A DNA stretch of 64,000 nt, from assembly GCA_003260025.2 (NCBI GenBank), contig QFZU02000046.1:25945-89944 (forward strand). The letters run 5' to 3'. Within the stretch, counting starts at the first letter, position 1, and each line of letters opens with the position of its first letter. Positions 53,661-61,569 of the stretch are shown here, piece after piece. The stretch is from Microbispora triticiradicis. Lineage in GTDB: Bacteria; Actinomycetota; Actinomycetes; Streptosporangiales; Streptosporangiaceae. Under the pieces are notes generated by a model. It searched no databases, had not been told where the DNA came from, and saw only the letters and a list, made by a program, of their open reading frames with translations. Both the position numbers and the translations under genes were made by a program.

Positions 53661-53837
53661 GCAGGTGTACTGCCAGGGGGTGCAGGAACGGCCGCCGGGA
53701 ATCTCCGATCCGGTGCAGCAGTACCTGCGGACGCAGGTTCCCGAGTACTCGTACCAGCAGTTGATCGCCTCGGCGCGGGTGGCCGGGACCAGCCGGGCGA
53801 CCATCCGGTCGGCCAGCCGCTGAATCGTCCGCGTCAT
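53658..53837 (-). CDS. precursor-like exported peptide, 59 aa, six cysteines
   Basis: ATG 53837 has a strong AAGGAGGAG box. The peptide has two parts. The leader (residues 1-24) is basic and amphipathic with Leu-Val-Pro at 16-18, without a classical signal-peptide core, and ends in Ala-Glu-Ala. The core (25-59) is aromatic and holds Cys at 27, 35, 40, 41, 52 and 59, the last being C-terminal. AEA is a signal-peptidase-type AxA site. Upstream on the same strand, beyond an inserted transposon, are genes for an S26 peptidase, an ABC exporter and a thioredoxin-like protein, exactly the set needed to cleave, export and disulfide-bond it. No lanthipeptide or other RiPP synthetase is present. Confidence 0.75.
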   Translation of the reverse strand: MTRTIQRLADRMVARLVPATRAEAINCWYEYSGTCVRRYCCTGSEIPGGRSCTPWQYTC

Positions 53838-53910
53838 CTCGTCTCCTCCTTGCGAAAGGACCTCTTCCACCGACGTTAGGAGCGGCTTTGATGATGGAGA
53901 TACCACTCCG

Positions 53911-53928
53911 ATACACGCGCGCTTGTAT
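53911..53928. promoter_or_regulatory. 18-bp palindrome upstream of the peptide gene
   Basis: ATACA-c-GCGCGC-t-TGTAT has one mismatched pair and is centred 83 bases upstream of the peptide start. Its right arm TGTAT is the sequence duplicated by the transposon insertion. It could be an operator, or the structured target chosen by the transposon. Confidence 0.5.
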
Positions 53929-53960
53929 GGGGTGCGGCCGGAATACGGCAGAAAGACACC
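53929..53960 (+). repeat. left terminal inverted repeat of the Tn3-type element
   Basis: Begins GGGGTGCGGCCGGAATACGG and ends GACACC. It differs from the right repeat only at position 5 (T against G). The preceding five bases TGTAT form the left target duplication. Confidence 0.93.
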
Positions 53961-54045
53961 GCAGGGTGACCGCCGCTCAGGCGTCCGGGGTGTTCGTCTA
54001 ACGGGGTGACCGAACGCAGAAAATTCAACGAACCTGTGTCTGTAG

Positions 54046-54162
54046 GCCCGCCGCGAGCGCGGCGAATCCATCCGCACCATCGCCGCCGGAGTGAAGGTCT
54101 CCGTCGGCGTCGTGCACAAAACCCTGGCACAGGCCGAGCCGCAGACCCCGCGGGACCAGTAG
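54046..54162 (+). pseudogene. resolvase C-terminal fragment
   Basis: 38 codons between two stops encode a helix-turn-helix (ARRERGESIRTIAAGVKVSV, then GVVHKTLAQAEP), the DNA-binding tail of Tn3-type serine resolvases. The catalytic domain is gone. It is a remnant of the element's original resolvase next to the left end. Confidence 0.6.
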
Positions 54163-54354
54163 CCCCCGCGGGGACAGGCCCAAGGCGGTTGCTCACTCGG
54201 AGGGGTCGGCCCTACCCGGGGCCTGGTGCGGCGGGCCGCCACGCCCTGGCCGCTGCCCGATTCGTGGCAACGGGCTCGCCGCCTCATCCGTGCGGTGGCG
54301 CGGCTTGGCTGGGGCCGTCAATCCGGGTGCCGGCGGGGCCAGGCTTTGCCGGTG
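54163..54354. other. short gap inside the element
   Basis: 192 bp between the resolvase remnant and the response regulator stop. No gene was seen. Confidence 0.4.
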
Positions 54355-55017
54355 TCAGTTCGTGAGGCCGGCGTCGTGGGCGAGTAGGGCGATCTGGGTA
54401 CGGTTGTTCAGATCGAGTTTGGTGAGTATGCGGGAGATGTGGGCTTTCACGGTGGCCACGCTCATGAACAGTTCCTTGGCGATCTCGGCGTTGGACTTGC
54501 CGCGCCCGACGGCGATGGCGACCTCGCGTTCGCGTTCGCTGAGCTGATCCAGCGCGGTGGTGGCGTGCCATTGCCGGGCGGCGGCGCCGGTGTCGCTGAG
54601 GTGGGCGATGAGCTGTCGGGTCACGGTCGGCGACAGGATGGGTTCGCCGGCTGCGACCCGCGATATCGCGCGCAGGATCTCGGCGGGTGGGGTGTGTTTG
54701 AGCAGGAAGCCGCTGGCCCCGGCGCGCAGCGCGCGCAGGACGTGCTCGTCGGCGTCGAAGGTGGTCAGGACGATGACCTCGGGTGGGTCGGGTCGGGCGC
54801 GCAGCTGTTCGGTGGCGGCGAGGCCGTCGAGGGTGGGCATGCGGATGTCCATCAGGACCACGTCAGGGGCGTAGGCGTCGACGGCGTCGGCTACTTCGCT
54901 TCCGTCGCCGGCCTCGCCCACCACGGTCAGGTCGGGTGAGCCGCCGATGACCATCGCCAGGCCGGCCCGCACGAGCGGGTCGTCGTCGACGACGAGGACC
55001 CGCACCGCTGCGTTCAC
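54355..55017 (-). CDS. response regulator, NarL/LuxR family (transposon passenger)
   Basis: 220 residues from GTG 55017 with AAGGAG upstream. The receiver domain has the phosphorylated Asp57 in VVLMDIRMP and Lys in FLLKH. The LuxR helix-turn-helix lies at about 150-212 (SEREREVAIAVGRGKSNAEIA, then MSVATVKAHISRIL). It closely resembles the chromosomal regulator at 16773-17435, mainly in the receiver. Its kinase gene is 52 bp upstream. Both lie inside the transposon, so this two-component system is mobile. Confidence 0.9.
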   Translation of the reverse strand: MNAAVRVLVVDDDPLVRAGLAMVIGGSPDLTVVGEAGDGSEVADAVDAYAPDVVLMDIRMPTLDGLAATEQLRARPDPPEVIVLTTFDADEHVLRALRAGASGFLLKHTPPAEILRAISRVAAGEPILSPTVTRQLIAHLSDTGAAARQWHATTALDQLSEREREVAIAVGRGKSNAEIAKELFMSVATVKAHISRILTKLDLNNRTQIALLAHDAGLTN

Positions 55018-55069
55018 GTTGGGCTCCTTCTCTCTGCCCAGCCGGGCCACGGTCCGACCCTGGCCGCGA

Positions 55070-56299
55070 TCAGAGGGTAGGCCACGGTAGCCAGGCCCAG
55101 AGCCGGAACTCACCGGCCGGGGTGGGTCCGTGTTCGAGGCGTCCGCCGGCGAGGGCGGCCCGTTCGGTGAGCCCGATGAGGCCGATGCCGGCGCCGGGAA
55201 TTGCGGTACCACCGCCGGTGCCCATCGGGCACGGGTTGCGGATCTCGACGGTTACGCCGTCGCCCGGAGTTGCCCGGACGGTGACGGCCACCTCAGCGTC
55301 GGGGGCGTACTTGCGGGCGTTGGTCAGCCCTTCCTGCACGATCCGGTACGCGCTGCGCCCCATACCAGCCGGCACGGCGGAAAGCGCGGCGGTCTGGCAG
55401 TCGAGCCGCACCGTCATCCCGGCGCGCCGCGACTGGTCGACGAGGTTGGGGAGGTCGGCCAGGGTGGGCTGCGGCCGTTCCGGCGTCTCGTCGGACCGGT
55501 CGACACCGGCGCGAAGGACGCCGATCACCTCCCGAAGGTCCTCCAGCGCCTGGTAGGCGCTGTCGCGGACCACCCCGGCGGCGCGGGCGACCTCGTCGGG
55601 CGCGGCGTCGGGGCGTAGCTCCAGCGCCCCGGCGTGCAGGCTCAGCAGGGACAGGCGGTGGGCAAGCACGTCGTGCATCTCCCGGGCGATCCGGTCGCGT
55701 TCGCCCTGGCGTGCCTCGGCGACCCGCAGTTCCTGTTCGGCCTCGACCCGCCGGGCCCGTTCGCGCAGCGACTGGCGCCGGGCCCGCACGAACATGCCCC
55801 AGGCGAGCACCGCGAGCGCGAAGACGACGCCCAGCACGATCTGCGACCAGGGTCCGACCGGGACGTCCGGGCGGACCAGCAGCGTGAGGAACGGTACGAG
55901 CGCGTACCCGGCCGCGATCCGGGCGACCACTGCGAAGCGCCGGTGGACCGCGACGGTGAACAGCGCGACAAGCGCCGCGCCCGCGGCGGACGTCGCGTAG
56001 ACGCTGACCAGACCGGCGGCCACGGCGAGGCCGACCGGCCAGCGTCGGCGCAGCCACACCGCCAGACTGCACAGGCTGCCGAGGACGAGGTCGACAGTGA
56101 GCGGGACCGGCGCGATGTGCTGCGCGCGGCTGTCGGCCAGGGTCTGCACCACGACGCCGACGGCCAGCAGGAAACAGGCGGCGTCGACGACCCGACCGCG
56201 GACCGTGCGCCCGGCCGGGCGTACTGGATCGTGGTCAGCATCGCTGGTCACGCCCGCCGGTAGCGGGCTCCGATCCTGCGGGTCCGCCGGGGCCATCAT
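55070..56299 (-). CDS. sensor histidine kinase, NarL/DesK type (transposon passenger)
   Basis: 409 residues from ATG 56299, followed by a second ATG. Membrane segments occupy about 40-175 and the HisKA_3 domain has its His near residue 207 in REMHDVLAHRLSLLSLHAG. The ATPase domain has YRIVQEGLTNARKYAP and a GIGLIGLTERAALAGG G box. It is intact, unlike the kinase at 12.6-13.4 kb. It is divergent from the DUF6326 gene, so the three genes likely form one signalling unit with that membrane protein as an output or sensor partner (inference). Confidence 0.9.
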   Translation of the reverse strand: MMAPADPQDRSPLPAGVTSDADHDPVRPAGRTVRGRVVDAACFLLAVGVVVQTLADSRAQHIAPVPLTVDLVLGSLCSLAVWLRRRWPVGLAVAAGLVSVYATSAAGAALVALFTVAVHRRFAVVARIAAGYALVPFLTLLVRPDVPVGPWSQIVLGVVFALAVLAWGMFVRARRQSLRERARRVEAEQELRVAEARQGERDRIAREMHDVLAHRLSLLSLHAGALELRPDAAPDEVARAAGVVRDSAYQALEDLREVIGVLRAGVDRSDETPERPQPTLADLPNLVDQSRRAGMTVRLDCQTAALSAVPAGMGRSAYRIVQEGLTNARKYAPDAEVAVTVRATPGDGVTVEIRNPCPMGTGGGTAIPGAGIGLIGLTERAALAGGRLEHGPTPAGEFRLWAWLPWPTL

Positions 56300-56522
56300 G
56301 ATCAAAGCGTACGGCCGGGTCGGGCCCCACGGCATCCGACCAAAGTCGAGCCTGAGGTGTAGACCTTCGGCCCGCCGCCATCGACCTCGGCTCGTAGCGG
56401 CGCATGCGGCCGCTCCAGCAATCTGTTCCATATAACCGGAACGGACGGCCCAACAGAACTTCCGAAACGGCATTCCGACCATTCCTGCGCCAACGAATGG
56501 CGCGGAAAGGAAGTGAGAAACG

Positions 56523-57002
56523 ATGAGTGACATCCGAACGAACGCCCCGAGCCTGCTCGACAACCCGCCAATCCCCGTGCAGGCCAAGCTCGCGGCAGCA
56601 TGGACCAGCTTCATGTTCCTCTACATCTACGTCGACTACTTCCAGCTCTACAAGCCTGGCGCCATCGACGAAATCCGGGGTGGCGTTGTCTTTGAGTTCG
56701 ACATCAGCGGGACGTTGTTGACCATTTTCACCGCGTCCGTGGCGATCCCGGCCCTGATGGTGATGCTCTCCATGACGCTGCCCGCCCGGGTGAACCGCGC
56801 CACGAACCTCGTCGTTGCATTGCTCTACATCCCCTTCTCGGTGTTCAACGCGGCAGGGGAGTCCTGGGACTGGGCCTCCTTCTACGGCCTCTCCATCGGA
56901 ATCGAGGTGCTGCTCCTGGCCTTCATCCTGCGGTACGCGTGGAAATTCCGTCCGGAAATCGTACGCCCCGAATCCTCCCGCGAATCGGTGTCGGCGCGCT
57001 GA
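56523..57002 (+). CDS. DUF6326 family membrane protein (transposon passenger)
   Basis: A 159-residue protein with four membrane segments. The FMFLYIYVDYFQLYKPG motif after the first segment (residues about 35-51) and FNAAGESWDW before the last are typical of DUF6326. ATG 56523 has GAAAGGAAG upstream. Function unknown; relatives often sit beside regulators. It is divergent from the kinase and may be the target of the mobile two-component system. Confidence 0.82.
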   Translation: MSDIRTNAPSLLDNPPIPVQAKLAAAWTSFMFLYIYVDYFQLYKPGAIDEIRGGVVFEFDISGTLLTIFTASVAIPALMVMLSMTLPARVNRATNLVVALLYIPFSVFNAAGESWDWASFYGLSIGIEVLLLAFILRYAWKFRPEIVRPESSRESVSAR

Positions 57003-57111
57003 ACCGATCCGCGTGCCTCCGGGGCTGAGGACTCCAGGAACAGCGGTTGGCGATACCCGTAGGTAGCTTCGGATCCCTCGGACGGTCCCAGGCAGCTCTG
57101 GTCTCCCGAGA

Positions 57112-57140
57112 CGTTGCATAGGCGACCCACCTATGCGACG
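57112..57140 (+). repeat. hairpin inside the element
   Basis: The 11-base arm at 57112-57122 (core GCATAGG) pairs with 57130-57140 (core CCTATGC) with one mismatch. It lies after the DUF6326 gene and before the transposase remnant, and there is no T run. It may be a terminator or a scar of an internal deletion. Confidence 0.5.
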
Positions 57141-57184
57141 TCCTGCCGTGCAGCCAGCGAACTGGACGTTCGTCGTTTCATAGG

Positions 57185-58320
57185 TCAGGCCCTCGATGAT
57201 GTAGACCGCCTCCCACACCCCGTACAGGATGAACCGGGAGAACAGCGCGATGTAGGTGTTGGAGACGTGCCGGTAGGCGATCCCCCCGTACCCGCCGTAG
57301 CGGATGCTGGTCTCGGCCAGCAGATTGTTCTCCCAGGTGTCGATCTGCGAGCCGTCGGCCGCGGCCGTCTTCCCGTCGCCCCACACACTGGCCACGTCCA
57401 GCTTGTTGAAGGCGTTGCGTCGACCGCCGCGGCGACGGCGGCGAGCTTGTCGCGATAGTGCGCGGTCAGAGCCGACGCTTCGGCCGGGATGCCCGCCTGC
57501 GCGCAGATCGCCGGCACCAGCGGGCGGCACTCCTGCCACGACATGAGCTGATCGTGCAGGTTGGCGAACGAATCCGACCCGGCCACCGCGATGTCGCCTG
57601 ACCGCAGCTCGGCCGCCAGGTAGGAGAACACGCACACCTCCAGGTGGCGGCGCACCAGCATCCCGGGCCGGTTCTTGTCCCGCAGGGTCTTGCGCCACTG
57701 CCCCGAGGCGAACGCGTCCGCATCGATCCGCACCCTCACCGTCCTGGTATCGCCGGGCGCCTCACCGGCGGGGCCGGGCCGCTCCACCGTCATCTCCTCC
57801 GGCACGAACGCGGCCTTGGCGCCCCGCAGCGCCCGCAGGAACTCCACCGCCTCCACCACGGTGCGCTCGGCGCTGGTGGCCGCCAGCTCGATCGCCTCGA
57901 CCAGGGTGAACAGCGCCGAGCGGTGCAAGCGGTAGTGCTGGATTGTCCTTGGACCGCACGGCCTTGCGGATCGCGTCCTCGGCGACCTGGCGGACCCTGG
58001 CCGCGTCGTAGGTCGCCCCCAGCCGCTTACGCACGAACGCCCGATGCTGGCTCGCCGACATCGGCGCCGCACGCCGCAGCTCCACCCCATCAGGCAGCCA
58101 CCACGACACCGCGAACATGCCCGACCACCACCGCCGGCACGTCCTCGACCTTCGGGAAGTAACCCAGCCGCTGGTAGGACTTCAGCCACACCACCCAGTG
58201 CCAGCAGATGATGCTCATCCTGCGCACGGCCGCGCGCCCACTGGATCTCGGCCCCGGTCGGCGTGAACGCCTCCGCCAGCTCCCGCGCTGACACCACCCT
58301 GGCAAACCCCGGATGGTGTC
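57185..58320 (-). pseudogene. tnpA: Tn3-family transposase, multiply frameshifted and internally deleted
   Basis: Fragments in all three leftward frames follow the normal transposase order. VSARELAEAFTPTGAEIQWARG and YQRLGYFPKVEDVPAVVVGH come first, then VRKRLGATYDAARVRQVAEDA and TLVEAIELAATSAERTVVEA. Near 57415 they jump directly to the catalytic-core segment DVASVWGDGKTAAADGSQ, so several hundred codons are missing. Sequence ends at Gly-Leu-Thr-Tyr-Glu, before the final catalytic Glu. It cannot be functional. The coding start overlaps the right terminal repeat. Confidence 0.85.
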
Positions 58321-58346
58321 TTTCTGCCGTATTCCGGCCGCCCCCC
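58315..58346 (-). repeat. right terminal inverted repeat of the Tn3-type element
   Basis: Read inward it begins GGGGGGCGGCCGGAATACGG. TGTAT follows at 58347-58351. The signal peptidase stop codon is only 15 bases beyond, so the element inserted just after that gene. Confidence 0.93.
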
Positions 58347-58365
58347 TGTATGGGGGGCACGCGAC

Positions 58366-58836
58366 TCACGCGTTCAGCCGCCGGAGCACGACACCCGTGA
58401 TCCTGCTCTCGGGGAGGAGGCCCCACTGCCGGGAGTCGGTGCTCCGCGCCGGGTTGTCGCCGAGGACGAGCAGCCGCCCCGGCGGCACACACGCCTCTCC
58501 CGGTGTCTCGCGCAGGGCCTCCAACCCCGGAGGGATCGGGTCCCCCGCCACGGCCGCGGCCCGTTTGATCACCGAATTCGTGCCGCCGTCGAGCGTGACG
58601 CCCTTCCCCGGGCCCACGCGGGCGATGACGACCACGTCCCCCCGCCGGACGCGCGGGCCGGCCCGGCCGGGCCGCAGGTTCCGTACGAGGACCCGGTCGC
58701 CGGGCCGCAGGCCGGGCCGCATGCTCTCCCCGTGGACCTCGACGACGCGCAGGGTCCGTCTGAGCGCCAGCACCGCCCCGGCTGTGAGCACGGCCGCGAA
58801 CGCCGCCGCGGACAGGACGAGCGGGACCGGTGTCAT
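58366..58836 (-). CDS. S26-family signal peptidase (LepB-like)
   Basis: A 156-residue membrane protease. One N-terminal membrane segment (about 5-25) precedes the catalytic Ser38 in GESMRPGLRPGD and the general-base Lys91 in NSVIKRAAAVAGD. The C-terminal GDNPARSTDSR box completes the S26 signature. It is shorter than housekeeping signal peptidases and has one membrane segment, as in dedicated peptidases of export systems. ATG 58836 overlaps the exporter stop (ATGA). It is the proposed protease for the AEA site of the six-cysteine peptide. Confidence 0.9.
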   Translation of the reverse strand: MTPVPLVLSAAAFAAVLTAGAVLALRRTLRVVEVHGESMRPGLRPGDRVLVRNLRPGRAGPRVRRGDVVVIARVGPGKGVTLDGGTNSVIKRAAAVAGDPIPPGLEALRETPGEACVPPGRLLVLGDNPARSTDSRQWGLLPESRITGVVLRRLNA

Positions 58837-60704
58837 CTCGCCTCCGAGAGCCGCCGGCCCGGGGTGTCGGCGTCCGGGTCGTCCCGCTGCCGGTATCCCT
58901 CCGCCTGCAGGGCGAACAGCTGGGCGTAGATCCCGCCGTGCGCCAGCAGCGTGGCGTGTGTGCCCCGCTCGGCGACCTGACCGCCGTCGAGGACCACGAT
59001 GCGGTCCGCGTCGCGTACGGCGCCGAGCCGATGGCTGATCAGCACGCTGGTGCGGCCCCGGCGGTGTTCTCGCAGTCCCTGGTGGATCTCGTGCTCCGCC
59101 TCCGCGTCGAGCCCCGAGCTGGGCTCGTCCAGGATCAGCAGATCCCGCTCACCCCGCAGGTAGGCGCGGGCCAGGGCGAGCCGCTGCCACTGCCCGCCCG
59201 ACAGGTGGACGCCCACCGCCCCGCCGTCCTCGGCGGAGCCGGCGGGATCAGCGGGATCGGCGAAGATGCGCGACAGCATGGTGTCGTACCCCCGGGGCAG
59301 GCCGCTCACGGTGCCGTGCGCGCCCGCCCGCCGCGCCGCCGCCTCGATCCTTCCCCGGTCACCCATCGCGGCGAGATCGCCCAGGCCGATGTTCTCGGCC
59401 GCGGTCATGTCGTACTCCATGTAGTCCTGGAACACCGCCCCGATGCGGGCGCGCAGCTCCGCCGGGTCGATCTCCCTGAGGTCCACGCCGTCCCACAGGA
59501 CAGCGCCGCGTTCGGGGTCGTACATCCGGCACAGGAGCTTGACCATCGTGCTCTTGCCCGCGCCGTTCCTGCCGACGAGCGCCACCGAGGCACCGTACGG
59601 GATGGTCAGGCTGACGCCGCGCAGGGCCCAGGGGTGGCCGGGCGAGTAGCGGAACCACACGTCGCGCAGTTCGATCCCGCGGCGCGGCGGCCCCGCCCGC
59701 CGGGGACGGTCCGGGACCGGGAGGTCCGGCCCGGCGTCGAGGACGGCGAGATAGTGGCCGAACAGCAGCACCTGCTGATGCGCCGAGACCAGTTCGAGGA
59801 CGAGGCCGCCGACCGCCGCCTGCACCCCGGCGACGGCGGCGACGAAAAGCGCCACGTCGCCGGCCCCGCCCGTGCCGTTCACCGCGTCGAGCAGAACCCA
59901 CAGCAGGCCGCCTCCGGCCGCCAGCGCGGCGATGGTCCCGGTGGCGGCCTGGACGCGCAGCTCCCGCCGGTCGGTACGGCTCCGCTCGGCGTTCGCGGCC
60001 CGCCGCTGGGCGTGCAGCAGCCCGCGCAGGTGGCCCCCGACGCCGAAGAGCCTGAGCTCCTTGGCGGCCCGGACGTCGACGAGGAGCTGTCCGAAGAAGA
60101 ACTCGCGGCGTTCGGCCGGGCCGATGCCCCACAGCATGGCGGCGCGCCGTCGCGACAGCCACAGCTCCGCGGCCAGGGACGGCGCGGCCGCCGCGATCAC
60201 GAGAACCGCCGTCCACGGGTTGATCGTCACGAGGGAGACGAGGAAGGCGGCGCCGGTCAGGACCGTCCTGGCCGCGCCCAGCGCGGCGGAGACCAGCATG
60301 CCGGGGGTCGCCCCGCCGTACTGCTGGGCCATCCGGATCCGGTCGAGGAAGGCGGGGTCCTCGAACCTGGCCAGGCCGGTGAACCGCTCGACGGCCTGGA
60401 AGAGGCGGTCCTGGGCGACGAGGCCGACCCTGCGCCCGCTCTCGTCCCTGACGTACTGGACGACCTGCGGCCCGAGCGCGGCCAGCAGCCCGCACCCGGC
60501 GAGCGCGGCGCCCAGCGCCGCCGTCACCCCGGGCCGGGGGTGGCCGCCGCCGATCTCGTCGAGGACCAGCTTGGTGCACCAGGCGATCGTCACCGGCAGG
60601 GCGGCCATGAGCGCGGTGAGGGCGGCGAAGGCAAGGGTCAGGCCCCTGCTCGCCCGCCAGGCCAGGCCGGCGGCGGCGACCACCGCCCGCGCCGGCGCCG
60701 TCAC
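58833..60704 (-). CDS. ABC exporter, fused membrane and ATPase domains
   Basis: 623 residues from GTG 60704. Six membrane segments lie in about 15-310 and the ATPase domain in about 350-600. The ATPase has Walker A GRNGAGKST (near 381), signature LSGGQWQRLALAR, Walker B LLILDEPSSGLD and H-loop ISHRLG. There is no N-terminal C39 peptidase domain, so leader removal must come from another protein; the coupled S26 peptidase is the obvious one. Overlaps on both sides (GTGA and ATGA) place it in the centre of a tight three-gene unit. The likely cargo is the small cysteine-rich peptide. Confidence 0.9.
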   Translation of the reverse strand: MTAPARAVVAAAGLAWRASRGLTLAFAALTALMAALPVTIAWCTKLVLDEIGGGHPRPGVTAALGAALAGCGLLAALGPQVVQYVRDESGRRVGLVAQDRLFQAVERFTGLARFEDPAFLDRIRMAQQYGGATPGMLVSAALGAARTVLTGAAFLVSLVTINPWTAVLVIAAAAPSLAAELWLSRRRAAMLWGIGPAERREFFFGQLLVDVRAAKELRLFGVGGHLRGLLHAQRRAANAERSRTDRRELRVQAATGTIAALAAGGGLLWVLLDAVNGTGGAGDVALFVAAVAGVQAAVGGLVLELVSAHQQVLLFGHYLAVLDAGPDLPVPDRPRRAGPPRRGIELRDVWFRYSPGHPWALRGVSLTIPYGASVALVGRNGAGKSTMVKLLCRMYDPERGAVLWDGVDLREIDPAELRARIGAVFQDYMEYDMTAAENIGLGDLAAMGDRGRIEAAARRAGAHGTVSGLPRGYDTMLSRIFADPADPAGSAEDGGAVGVHLSGGQWQRLALARAYLRGERDLLILDEPSSGLDAEAEHEIHQGLREHRRGRTSVLISHRLGAVRDADRIVVLDGGQVAERGTHATLLAHGGIYAQLFALQAEGYRQRDDPDADTPGRRLSEAR

Positions 60705-61243
60705 GCGGATGCGGGAAGCACGTCGAGGTCGGCCAGCGTGCTCCCGCTGGCGAGAACCCTGCCGTGCCCGTCGAGCAGGGCGAGTGACGGGAAGCCCTGG
60801 ACCCGCAGCGCCTTCGTCACGCCGGTGCCGTACTCCTCGACCAGCACCAGGGCGACGGGCTCCAGCGCCCGCCGCTGGGCCGCCACCTCCTCCTCCGTCC
60901 CGACGAGCACAGCCAGCACGCTGCCGCGCCCTCCGGGGTAGGACCGCGCGCGTTCGGCGAACTGCGGCAGGCGATCCCCGCAGGCGGGGCAGTCGGGTGA
61001 GAAGACGCCGACGAGGGCCGGCGCGGTCAGCGTCTCGGCGGAGACGTGCACGCCGTCGGTGCTCACGGCGGAGAAGGCGCCGATCGTCGCTCCAGGCGGG
61101 AGCACGATCGGCGGGGACACCCCCGGCCGCGCCGCGAGCATCTCCTCGTGCGTACGCAGCCTGCGGATCACCCCGACGGTCAGCACCAGGTCGATCAGGC
61201 ACAGGACGCCGACGCCGAGGACGAGCGCGCTGAGGAACGGCAT
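60701..61243 (-). CDS. TlpA/MauD-like membrane-anchored thiol oxidoreductase
   Basis: A 180-residue protein with an N-terminal membrane segment (about 3-27) and a thioredoxin-fold domain outside the membrane. The redox motif is CPAC at residues 85-88 and the cis-Pro segment is GFPSLALLDG. It is like MauD, the disulfide helper for methylamine dehydrogenase maturation, and TlpA reductases. ATG 61243 has GGAGG upstream. As the first gene of the exporter operon it could form or shuffle disulfides in the exported six-cysteine peptide (inference). Confidence 0.88.
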   Translation of the reverse strand: MPFLSALVLGVGVLCLIDLVLTVGVIRRLRTHEEMLAARPGVSPPIVLPPGATIGAFSAVSTDGVHVSAETLTAPALVGVFSPDCPACGDRLPQFAERARSYPGGRGSVLAVLVGTEEEVAAQRRALEPVALVLVEEYGTGVTKALRVQGFPSLALLDGHGRVLASGSTLADLDVLPASA

Positions 61244-61248
61244 GGGGA

Positions 61249-61371
61249 CTACCTCCGTGAGGGCCTGTTCGTGAAGAGATGGGCGATCTCGCCGATCGCC
61301 GGCAGCAGGACGGCCGCCGCCCCGGCCGTCAGGGCGTCCTCATCCCGGTCGGGCGGGCGGGTCGTCACCAC
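61249..61371 (-). CDS. possible 40-aa peptide upstream of the TlpA-like gene
   Basis: GTG codons at 61371 and 61368 open a short frame whose TAG stop overlaps the ribosome binding site of the TlpA-like gene, suggesting coupling. The product is acidic at the N-terminus (Asp-Arg-Asp-Glu-Asp), has an Ala/Leu-rich middle and no Cys. No ribosome binding site precedes it, so it would need leaderless translation. It may be a leader peptide or a chance frame. Confidence 0.25.
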   Translation of the reverse strand: MVTTRPPDRDEDALTAGAAAVLLPAIGEIAHLFTNRPSRR

Positions 61372-61540
61372 GCTAGGAACGGCCCCGGCCGGCGGGGTAC
61401 ACGACGGCTACACGCGGCGGTGTATCCGGTCGGTGCTGCTCGAACCCGCCGGGTACGCGTGCTGAGTCCAGAACGCGAGGACCACCTGCGGACGCGGATC
61501 CCGCACCGATGAGTTTTCCGGGCCGCGCCCGTCTGTAGGT

Positions 61541-61555
61541 GTGAGATCGACTCAC
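61541..61555. promoter_or_regulatory. GTGAG/CTCAC inverted repeat
   Basis: GTGAG-ATCGA-CTCAC lies just before the GGGAGG ribosome binding site (61556-61561) of the reductase gene at 61570. It is possibly an operator. Confidence 0.35.
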
Positions 61556-61569
61556 GGGAGGCTGGCACG

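Larger units (their letters stand above)
53929..58346. mobile_element. Tn3-type element, 4.4 kb, with TGTAT target duplication
   Basis: Bounded by 32-bp terminal repeats (53929-53960 and 58315-58346, one mismatch, both starting GGGG) and flanked on both sides by TGTAT (53924-53928 and 58347-58351). Five-base duplications are the Tn3-family hallmark. Inside are a resolvase fragment, an intact response regulator and histidine kinase, a DUF6326 membrane protein and a ruined transposase. It is therefore a non-autonomous element moved by a transposase acting in trans, carrying signalling genes as passengers. It splits an exporter operon from its peptide gene. Confidence 0.92.

Noticed and set aside
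53658..53837. Lanthipeptide or other enzyme-modified RiPP precursor
   Set aside because: No lanthionine synthetase, YcaO, radical SAM or other modifying enzyme is in the neighbourhood; the partners point to disulfides instead.
53658..54287. 209-codon leftward ORF ending in the six-Cys peptide
   Set aside because: The frame runs across the transposon end; the strong AAGGAGGAG box fixes the true start at 53837.
54006..54365. 119-codon rightward ORF inside the Tn3-type element
   Set aside because: Arg/Pro/Gly-rich shadow frame; the real remnant there is the resolvase tail in another frame.
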